From the IMG/VR virus record IMGVR_UViG_3300025112_000242, positions 1-20,674 of that record: a stretch of 20,674 nucleotides of DNA; one strand, 5' to 3'. Shown one piece after another: positions 12,742 through 17,433 of this stretch (the first letter of the stretch is position 1; every line of letters begins with the position of its first letter). The DNA comes from a virus. The position numbers and the translations under genes are program-made. The notes beneath the pieces were generated by a model. It saw only the letters and a program-made list of their open reading frames with translations, made no database searches and was not told where the DNA came from.

Positions 12742-12937
12742 CTATATAATCCTCACACCATTTCATTACAGCAATTAAATTATGATTATGCATTCGTGGT
12801 CCGTGATTCGTGATTCCTGATCCGTGACAAAAAAGGCAGGCTCCAGGGATGATACTTCGCGCTCCTTTAATCTTTCCTGTTCCTCTGCATTTCTTGCACC
12901 AGATGACTATTTTTTCTTTAAATGTTTTTGTATCCAT
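12713..12937 (-). CDS. Small zinc-ribbon (DnaJ-type CxxCxGxG) protein
   Basis: 74 aa from the ATG at 12937 (AAAGGTTGCAA upstream); an in-frame TTG two codons earlier is less likely. Two knuckles CKKCRGTG (about 14-21) and CLFCHGSG (about 34-41) copy the DnaJ zinc-finger repeat, suggesting one Zn ion and protein or nucleic-acid binding. Immediately after the second knuckle comes ITNHGPRMHNHN, encoded by a heptad array (CGTGATT-type) at 12795-12829, so repeat DNA seems inserted in frame. No J domain is present. Confidence 0.75.
   Translation of the reverse strand: MDTKTFKEKIVIWCKKCRGTGKIKGARSIIPGACLFCHGSGITNHGPRMHNHNLIAVMKWCEDYIDGKKDGWYH
12795..12829 (+). repeat. Heptad array inside the zinc-ribbon gene
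   Basis: Five consecutive 7-mers CGTGGTC, CGTGATT, CGTGATT, CCTGATC, CGTGACA. Same 7-bp period as the intergenic arrays but a different unit (CGTGATT rather than CAACGTG), and in coding sequence. Confidence 0.75.
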
Positions 12938-13019
12938 TTGCAACCTTTATTATGATGTCACACTCAACTTCTTTTGTCGAGACATCTCCAAAGTCATTGG
13001 TAAGAGTCCCCTTCTTTTT

Positions 13020-13673
13020 TTATTTCTGCACGACTTCGTACTTAACATTTTCAGGCATTTCAGTTAACGAAATACTATCCAGAGCATTCCCTGCTACCGA
13101 TATACGTTCACAGGGGCTAACAAAAGGAGCTACCGAATGTTTCAAGCTGGCAGGAAAGACAAAGATGTCTCGCTCTTCAGGAAAATGAGACTGATAAGTA
13201 ATAAACTTTCTTCCTCCTTCTCCATAGGTAAACATAATACTACCTGGACCTCGAGAAGTTCCTACATATTCCTTATTCTCTTGTTTCAAGGCTTCAGGAA
13301 TCTTTAAATAAATAACAAAGCTCAAAGCTTCCGAATGATCGTGGACAGGATTATATTCGTATTGTTTTTGAAAGTTAACCCACAGAGATTTTAAAAGATA
13401 CTTAACAGGTTCATCCTTCAAGTCCCCTGTAAAGTTTTTCCAAGCTCCGTGATAAAGATGAAAGATGGGATTAAGGAAGGTTTCGAACTTCTTTCGATCC
13501 ATCGCATACTCTTCTCTAATATGCCCCGCTAGGTTAGAGCGGTAATCCCTATTCGAGCTGCGACTGATGTAGGCATGCTCGAGTAAATCTTTATGAAAGG
13601 CTTCACTGATTTTAAAACGAACCACACAGGGTCCCCAGTGAAAGATATGAATAGGAATATTAGGAGGTTTCAT
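13020..13673 (-). CDS. 2-oxoglutarate/Fe(II)-dependent oxygenase-like protein
   Basis: 217 aa. The double-stranded beta-helix signature is visible: NPVHDHSEALSFVIYLKIP (108-126) supplying H111/H113 and D112, then KHSVAPF (178-184) with H179 and ERISVAGN (189-196) with R190 as likely 2OG-carboxylate ligand. Such enzymes hydroxylate proteins, nucleic-acid bases or small molecules using 2OG, O2 and Fe(II), and are frequent in marine phages; the substrate cannot be read here. The start overlaps the SET gene stop by 4 nt (ATGA), so the two proteins are made together. Confidence 0.82.
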   Translation of the reverse strand: MKPPNIPIHIFHWGPCVVRFKISEAFHKDLLEHAYISRSSNRDYRSNLAGHIREEYAMDRKKFETFLNPIFHLYHGAWKNFTGDLKDEPVKYLLKSLWVNFQKQYEYNPVHDHSEALSFVIYLKIPEALKQENKEYVGTSRGPGSIMFTYGEGGRKFITYQSHFPEERDIFVFPASLKHSVAPFVSPCERISVAGNALDSISLTEMPENVKYEVVQK

Positions 13674-13984
13674 ATTTTATAAAAGGTGTAGTGCACGGTA
13701 AGTTCTTCACCCGCTGTGATATTATGCACCGTAACCAAGTTCCAATATTTGTGAGGGTAATTAGGTTTATCTTCATACGTTGATCTTAATTCTACTTTTA
13801 CACAATTCGGTTCATTGGCATGATTAATAAATCCCCCTAAAGGAGTTCTAAGAATATGTTCTCCAATTTTAATATGACAGGTTCCCAAGTTTGTTCCTTG
13901 AGCAATACCTTCTTTGGCAAACAGACCGAGTCCATTTATCTTGGAAGTCTTAATAGTAAGGGTCTCAGGAAGAGGTTTGTACAT
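13670..13984 (-). CDS. Minimal SET-domain protein (putative lysine methyltransferase)
   Basis: 104 aa that are almost wholly a SET fold: SKINGLGLFAKEGIAQG (14-30), GGFINHANEPNCVKVE (50-65) corresponding to the RFINHSCxPN motif, and NITAGEELTVHYTFY (88-102) corresponding to GEELTxDY with His at the usual Asp. The S-adenosylmethionine and pseudoknot elements are present but the SET-I insert is very short and no post-SET Cys cluster exists. AAGGAAGAAACTG provides the ribosome site. SET proteins usually methylate lysines; the target may be a host or phage protein. Coupled to the 2OG oxygenase. Confidence 0.85.
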   Translation of the reverse strand: MYKPLPETLTIKTSKINGLGLFAKEGIAQGTNLGTCHIKIGEHILRTPLGGFINHANEPNCVKVELRSTYEDKPNYPHKYWNLVTVHNITAGEELTVHYTFYKI

Positions 13985-14264
13985 CAGTTTCTTCCTTTAA
14001 AGAGTGAGGTCGTTTATAGGTTTTCCATTTGAGATGCAGGATGTGTAAGCCATCTTCTGTTAGGATTCTAAGTTCCCAGCCCCAGGGCTTCGCAGTCTCC
14101 CAATGTTTGATATAAGTAGGATACTCACTGAAGCTGTCGCCTCGATTAGAGAGATCTTCCCACCCTAACACTTTATCTCGATCGTTATAACTTTTTATAC
14201 CCGCTTCAATGTGTTCGACTAAATTTTTTTGAGGCGGAGTTAATATAGGTTCTGCTTTTTTCAT
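13965..14264 (-). CDS. Hypothetical protein, 99 aa
   Basis: Overlaps the lipoprotein gene by 59 nt and the SET gene by 20 nt. Sequence: PPQKNLVEHIEAGIKSYNDRDKVLGWEDLS, then aromatic HWETAKPWGWELRILTEDGLHILHLKWKTY. Mixed alpha/beta by eye; no family recognised. There is no clear Shine-Dalgarno before the ATG; translation may depend on coupling. Confidence 0.65.
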   Translation of the reverse strand: MKKAEPILTPPQKNLVEHIEAGIKSYNDRDKVLGWEDLSNRGDSFSEYPTYIKHWETAKPWGWELRILTEDGLHILHLKWKTYKRPHSLKEETDVQTSS

Positions 14265-14451
14265 AAATATGGTTTTTTATATCTTTGTCGGTACTCATAA
14301 TTGTTAACACATCAACACCATTGTAGGCTTTGACATAGGCATTTTGACTAACCGCTATGCTGCCACTACTCATTAAAAGGGCAAATTCAGAACAACCTGT
14401 TACCAATAAGGTTAAAAGAATCACAGCTATTAATTTTTGGGGGTTCGCCAT
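14206..14451 (-). CDS. Small lipoprotein
   Basis: 81 aa from the ATG at 14451 (AAGGAGC about 11 nt upstream); an earlier in-frame start at 14484 would spoil the signal peptide. The N-terminus MANPQKLIAVILLTLLVTGCSEF has a lipobox LVTGC with Cys20, so the mature protein is probably lipid-anchored. The mature part includes SGSIAVSQNAYVKAYNGVDVLTIMSTDKDIKNHIYEK. Possible roles: spanin-like, superinfection exclusion or host envelope modification; there is no partner spanin nearby, so none is claimed. Confidence 0.7.
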   Translation of the reverse strand: MANPQKLIAVILLTLLVTGCSEFALLMSSGSIAVSQNAYVKAYNGVDVLTIMSTDKDIKNHIYEKSRTYINSASKKFSRTH

Positions 14452-14666
14452 AAGATGAATTGCTCCTTGATCCATTGAATACAAGATTCAAACTTGCCCT
14501 CAGGATCCGAAACTTTAATATTATTTCGTTCTATGCCATTGATCTTGAGTATAAGCTTTTTTTCATCATGAAGGAAGCACACAGCAACCTCTTCGATATT
14601 AGGGTCTCTTAAGATGCGAAGGCGTTCAACATCCGCAGAGTGAATGCCATCCATTCTATTTACCAT
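14430..14666 (-). CDS. Hypothetical protein, 78 aa
   Basis: The ATG overlaps the end of the previous gene by 11 nt; MDGIH four codons later is an alternative start. Acidic/charged alpha-beta protein (RLRILRDPNIEEVAVCFLHDEKKLILKINGIERNNIKV) ending in a Trp-containing helix. No family recognised. Confidence 0.6.
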   Translation of the reverse strand: MVNRMDGIHSADVERLRILRDPNIEEVAVCFLHDEKKLILKINGIERNNIKVSDPEGKFESCIQWIKEQFILWRTPKN

Positions 14667-14847
14667 TCAGTTTTTTCTTATAAACTTCTACGGATATGCC
14701 CTCTTTTTTTGCCCGGAATTTAATGTAGTCATCCACCAATTTAGAGATCATCCCTGCGGGTGCTCTAAATTTTTCTTTGCACATACCTTTTAAAAGTCGG
14801 TAATCCTCAATTTTTACTGCAACGCTTTTCCATTTACTTATGTCCAT
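14656..14847 (-). CDS. Small protein with ribbon-helix-helix-like pattern
   Basis: 63 aa with a strong AAGGAGAAAC ribosome site. The pattern WKSVAVKIEDYRLLKGMCKEKF-RAPAGMISKLVDDYIKF (strand, helix, turn, helix) resembles short Arc/MetJ-like DNA-binding proteins found in phages. That assignment is from secondary-structure pattern only. May be an autoregulator of this operon. Confidence 0.6.
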   Translation of the reverse strand: MDISKWKSVAVKIEDYRLLKGMCKEKFRAPAGMISKLVDDYIKFRAKKEGISVEVYKKKLNGK

Positions 14848-15028
14848 GTTTCTCCTTGTTTATATCGTTAATTTTATTTTCTAAGAGAGTAACGATTTTT
14901 TGAATGTCCCCCAGCTTACTTTTAATAAGTTCCAGTTTTTTTGAAATTCTGCCTACCTGTAACTCTTTAAAATAATAAGATCCTTTTTGTCCTTCTCCAA
15001 ACCCACTCTTGCCAAAAGGTTTAGCCAT
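14834..15028 (-). CDS. Small coiled-coil protein, 64 aa
   Basis: Starts in the end of the upstream gene (ATGGCTAA overlap). Gly/Lys-rich N-terminus (KPFGKSGFGEGQKGSYYF), then heptad-patterned helix ISKKLELIKSKLGDIQKIVTLLENKINDINKEK, likely a coiled coil. May oligomerise with the 80-aa protein made just before it. Function unknown. Confidence 0.6.
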   Translation of the reverse strand: MAKPFGKSGFGEGQKGSYYFKELQVGRISKKLELIKSKLGDIQKIVTLLENKINDINKEKHGHK

Positions 15029-15263
15029 CTCTTGTTTTTTTCATAATAGCCCCTACTGTGGTTTTATCATACCTAGCTTGAGCATCGTCAAGTTTTCTTT
15101 GAATCTCCGTTTTTACTTCTCCCAGAGCTTTAATCTCTCCTTGCAACACACCACTATGATAAGCCTCAGTTGAAATTTTAGCAAACTCCATGACGGAGTC
15201 GCTAAAATTATTGGGAAGTGTTGTAGTTGTATCTAGTGTTGTAGTTGTATCTTTAGTATCCAT
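15021..15263 (-). CDS. Hypothetical protein with DTTTTL repeat, 80 aa
   Basis: ATG with AGGA about 8 nt upstream. The N-terminus is Asp/Thr-rich and contains DTTTTL twice, from an exact 18-bp tandem duplication. The rest is helical (VMEFAKISTEAYHSGVLQGEIKALGEVKTEIQRKLDDAQARYDKTTVGAIMKK), likely coiled coil. First gene of the long small-gene operon behind the triple TATAAT region. Confidence 0.65.
   Translation of the reverse strand: MDTKDTTTTLDTTTTLPNNFSDSVMEFAKISTEAYHSGVLQGEIKALGEVKTEIQRKLDDAQARYDKTTVGAIMKKTRDG
15217..15252. repeat. 18-bp perfect tandem duplication
   Basis: AGTGTTGTAGTTGTATCT occurs twice in a row (15217-15234, 15235-15252), in frame, encoding the doubled DTTTTL in the 80-aa protein. 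Probably a recent slippage duplication. Confidence 0.9.
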
Positions 15264-15379
15264 AATTATAGTCCTGTTTTTTTATAAGTTAATAGAGGGA
15301 AAATTACTAAATGTGCTAAAATTATAACTCTTAGCTCTAGCGGTGCTGCCCAAAATATCTCTATCATTATTTCGATACC

Positions 15380-15412
15380 ATTATAGTAAATCCCATTATA
15401 ATATAAATTATA
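15380..15412 (-). promoter_or_regulatory. Promoter region with three TATAAT hexamers
   Basis: Minus-strand TATAAT at 15385-15380, 15400-15395 and 15412-15407 within 33 bp, in the 183-bp gap between the 63-aa and 80-aa genes. No strong -35 matches any of them. Likely start region for the long leftward operon 15263-11843. Confidence 0.45.
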
Positions 15413-15446
15413 GTACAAATAATAAGAAACAAAGTAAAGCGAAATA

Positions 15447-15638
15447 TCATTTAATTCCTAGGTTTTTTAATGCTATTGCATACTTCTTTTCGTCCTTAAC
15501 AACTTTTCCACATAGTTTGCAGATCAAAGGATTACGATCTTTTCTCATCGCTGCTGTAATACAAGTTCCTGCGTTCTGCCCACTATCTTGGAGTTGGGCT
15601 ATCATCTGTGCGAATTCTTCCTTAGTAGATGAGGCCAT
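15447..15638 (-). CDS. Small CxxC protein, 63 aa
   Basis: MASSTKEEFAQMIAQLQDSGQNAGTCITAAMRKDRNPLICKLCGKVV: an N-terminal helix, then ICKLCGK (39-45), a single zinc-knuckle-like CxxC, with another Cys at 26. It overlaps the end of the membrane-peptide gene by 17 nt. Weak ribosome site. Unknown function. Confidence 0.6.
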   Translation of the reverse strand: MASSTKEEFAQMIAQLQDSGQNAGTCITAAMRKDRNPLICKLCGKVVKDEKKYAIALKNLGIK

Positions 15639-15729
15639 AAGTTGCCCATATAATTAAAATTAAACTAATCTTCGGAAAGATAGCCATAAGTAATAACAAT
15701 AAAACAAAAGGCCAGCCCCAATTACTCAT
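15622..15729 (-). CDS. 35-aa membrane hairpin protein
   Basis: ATG at 15729 overlaps the upstream stop (ATGAGTAA, 8 nt); GGAG lies 9 nt upstream. The product MSNWGWPFVLLLLLMAIF then PK then ISLILIIWATYGLIY is two short hydrophobic segments around a Pro-Lys turn. Its size, extreme hydrophobicity and tight packing between two genes suggest a membrane micro-protein; holin-like or membrane-perturbing roles are only speculation. Confidence 0.55.
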   Translation of the reverse strand: MSNWGWPFVLLLLLMAIFPKISLILIIWATYGLIY

Positions 15730-15994
15730 GCCATTTGTCTCCGTTGCTTTGTTCTCGTCTCTCAGCTAGTTCATCGTACACTAATTGAGTAGCCAGGCTC
15801 GTACTAAAAGGATGAATAATAATTCCTTCGCCATTAGTTAATTTTATTCCTTTAATAGCATCTACATACATATCAAAATCTGTGGAATCTTCTAGTGGAG
15901 ATCCTGAAGGATCATTTAAAGGGATACGGGCTAATTGTTGGTCGACTTTCCCTATGATAGTATTCAACAAGGAGCTCTTACTTTTAAGTTTCAT
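15722..15994 (-). CDS. Hypothetical protein, 90 aa
   Basis: ATG one base behind the predicted transcription start, so probably leaderless; no Shine-Dalgarno. Alpha/beta composition (LLNTIIGKVDQQLARIPLND, DFDMYVDAIKGIKLTNGEGIIIHPFSTSLATQLVYDELAERRE). No family recognised. It is followed by the overlapping 35-aa membrane protein and the CxxC protein. Confidence 0.65.
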   Translation of the reverse strand: MKLKSKSSLLNTIIGKVDQQLARIPLNDPSGSPLEDSTDFDMYVDAIKGIKLTNGEGIIIHPFSTSLATQLVYDELAERREQSNGDKWHE

Positions 15995-16001
15995 ATAGTC
16001 T

Positions 16002-16030
16002 TATATATGTGGGATATACTGCTAAGTCAA
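16002..16030 (-). promoter_or_regulatory. Leaderless promoter of the 90-aa gene
   Basis: On the minus strand TTGACT (16030-16025), a 17-bp spacer, TATATA (16007-16002), then 7 nt and ATG. It lies in the 43-bp divergent gap shared with the rightward gene at 16038. On the plus strand TATACT (16015-16020) could be the -10 for that gene, without a good -35. Confidence 0.55.
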
Positions 16031-16037
16031 CCAAAAA

Positions 16038-16253
16038 ATGAAGTATATTTTGATAATATGGGTGTGTTCATTCATTCAAGGAAATGCATGTTTAGCCCCA
16101 ATTGAATACCCTGTTTTATATGATAGTTGGTATGAATGCTCTCGTGCTGCCCATCAAGAATCTATCTCAATGATGTCCAAACTAGGGTATAAAAATGTTA
16201 ATGATTATCAAATAGGGATCAAATATGTATGTAAAGGAGTTGCTACTTACTGA
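16038..16253 (+). CDS. Secreted small cysteine protein A
   Basis: 71 aa, first of the only rightward genes. An N-terminal signal peptide (MKYILIIWVCSFIQGNA, cleavage probably near residue 17) leaves a mature part with C18, C34 and C65. The segment YDSWYECSRAAHQESISMMSKLGYKNVNDYQIGIKYVCKGV parallels protein B. Likely periplasmic or secreted, with one disulphide. No strong ribosome site. Comparable short secreted proteins occur in other marine phages as I recall; an envelope role such as superinfection exclusion is inference. Confidence 0.75.
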   Translation: MKYILIIWVCSFIQGNACLAPIEYPVLYDSWYECSRAAHQESISMMSKLGYKNVNDYQIGIKYVCKGVATY

Positions 16254-16274
16254 GTATCCCTATAGAGTCTGTGG

Positions 16275-16511
16275 ATGACATTCACAGCCTTTATTCTATT
16301 TGGTCACATCTGTATTGCCACCCCACAACCCTTTGATGAATGCTGGAATATCTATCGTACCCCCCAGATTCGCTATCCTAGCGAACGTACATGCCTGAAA
16401 GCTGCTAGAGACTACATACACGGCGCACAACAACATTATAAGCGTCTAAAGCTCTCTGTGAGCCAAATAGAGCTATATTGTATAGGAATAGATCCGGTAG
16501 AGCCCCTATGA
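16275..16511 (+). CDS. Secreted small cysteine protein B
   Basis: 78 aa, 21 nt after gene A. Signal peptide MTFTAFILFGHICIA, then C23, C40 and C69 in spacing close to protein A (17 and 29 residues versus 16 and 31). The shared pattern is Y....(E)C..AA..., QI...Y.C.GI. It is probably a diverged tandem duplicate, secreted like A. Weak ribosome site; perhaps translated from the same mRNA as A. Confidence 0.75.
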   Translation: MTFTAFILFGHICIATPQPFDECWNIYRTPQIRYPSERTCLKAARDYIHGAQQHYKRLKLSVSQIELYCIGIDPVEPL

Positions 16512-16519
16512 TTAAACTA

Positions 16520-16549
16520 TTGACATTGTATCCCAACATGCCTTATTAT
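16520..16549 (+). promoter_or_regulatory. Near-consensus rightward promoter
   Basis: TTGACA (16520-16525), an 18-bp spacer, TATTAT (16544-16549). The expected start (about 16556) falls on the ATG at 16555, giving either a leaderless mRNA or use of the ATG at 16576 after a 20-nt leader. Confidence 0.7.
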
Positions 16550-16554
16550 TACTT

Positions 16555-16821
16555 ATGAAGTACTATCGTATCAGAATGATAGTGCAAGGACGTCTCTATA
16601 TTGAGGCAATTGAGGCTAAAGACCTTGACAGCGCCTTTAAGATTCTGACTAAAAAGGCGGCTGATGGTCTTATAAAGATAAAAGAAGATGTGGGCTTTTA
16701 TCAAAAGAAAAAAGTCCAGATCACTTATGAGGAGGTAAAGCATGGTACTTCAGGAATTAGTGCAAACGAAGTTAGACCTGGAACACAAGTGGGCAAAGAA
16801 AGCTTTAACATCGCAACGTGA
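16555..16821 (+). CDS. Small cytoplasmic hypothetical protein
   Basis: 88 aa, or 81 aa if the ATG at 16576 is used. The first 60 residues are a compact beta-alpha-beta pattern (YYRIRMIVQGRLYIEAIEAKDLDSAFKILTKKAADGLIKIKEDVGFYQKKKVQITYEEV), which looks like a small folded domain. The tail after KHGTSG overlaps the next gene by 80 nt in another frame. It has its own strong promoter. No family recognised. Confidence 0.7.
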   Translation: MKYYRIRMIVQGRLYIEAIEAKDLDSAFKILTKKAADGLIKIKEDVGFYQKKKVQITYEEVKHGTSGISANEVRPGTQVGKESFNIAT

Positions 16822-16915
16822 GGACATGAAATGGTTAGATATTAAAATTAAAGATGTTAAAAAATTAGTTGATAATGAGATAAACCAGGACGAAAAATTT
16901 TCGATTGCAACATGA
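16742..16915 (+). CDS. 57-aa helical hypothetical protein
   Basis: ATG behind GGAGGTAAAGC, the strongest ribosome site in the rightward cluster. Product MVLQELVQTKLDLEHKWAKK, then ALTSQREDMKWLDIKIKDVKKLVDNEINQDEKF: one long charged helix, probably a coiled coil. Begins inside the preceding gene (80-nt overlap, +1 frame). Last rightward gene; converges on the LAGLIDADG gene with only 10 nt between stops and no visible terminator. Confidence 0.65.
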   Translation: MVLQELVQTKLDLEHKWAKKALTSQREDMKWLDIKIKDVKKLVDNEINQDEKFSIAT

Positions 16916-16925
16916 ATAACTACAT

Positions 16926-17267
16926 TTAATGTTCGTAGTGATCTACGATACGCTGTAACGTTTCCTTTTTTACAATACTAAAGGGTAGGATATATTTGGC
17001 CAATTTATAGGCATCTCTAAAAGAACATCTCCATCTCCAATTATCAAAATTTTGTTTGTGGCGAGCTCTTCGTAGATTTAAAGTTCCGAAACCGGCTTTC
17101 TCTTTAAGCCATTCCATTACTCCTTTATGATTCATTTGAATTTCAACATGAATACTGGAACATTTATAAAATTTATTATTTGAACATTTCTTTACTCTTC
17201 TTCTACAATCAATCCAACCTTCTCCGTCAACAATACCAGCAAAATACCGAGCATCATTTTCAGTCAT
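16926..17267 (-). CDS. LAGLIDADG-type homing endonuclease-like protein
   Basis: 113 aa with a single LAGLIDADG-like motif YFAGIVDGEGWID (8-20), followed by beta strands (HVEIQMNHKGVMEWLKEKAGFGTLNLR) and the FRDAYKLAKYILPF / KKETLQRIVDHY helices usual for this family. Single-motif members act as homodimers making staggered cuts; the acidic residue at the motif (D15 or E17) is retained. It is free-standing, overlaps the small gene after polA by 8 nt, and interrupts nothing visible. The mobile gene may target an allele lacking it near polA. Confidence 0.8.
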   Translation of the reverse strand: MTENDARYFAGIVDGEGWIDCRRRVKKCSNNKFYKCSSIHVEIQMNHKGVMEWLKEKAGFGTLNLRRARHKQNFDNWRWRCSFRDAYKLAKYILPFSIVKKETLQRIVDHYEH

Positions 17268-17433
17268 GAACTCTCTTTCGTTTTTTAGTGCTTAACTGTA
17301 CAGCTTTACCGAGTCTTTTAGCTGCGCTCTTATGTTCTGGGTCCATCCCACCGCTTAATGCCCTGACAGTGAAGAGATTAATAATCTCCATGATCTCATC
17401 GTGAGTTAATTTAACAGTGATTAACTTCTTCAT
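17260..17433 (-). CDS. Hypothetical protein, 57 aa
   Basis: ATG overlaps the polA stop by 4 nt (ATGA), with GGAGAGG upstream. MKKLITVKLTHDEIMEIINLF, then a basic helix (HKSAAKRLGKAVQLSTKKRKRVHD). Short DNA- or protein-binding accessory protein; family not recognised. An upstream TTG start is unnecessary. Confidence 0.65.
   Translation of the reverse strand: MKKLITVKLTHDEIMEIINLFTVRALSGGMDPEHKSAAKRLGKAVQLSTKKRKRVHD

Noticed and set aside
16790-16915. Common FNIAT/FSIAT endings of two rightward genes
   Set aside because: Only five residues, and one of them lies in an overlapping tail; chance is likely.
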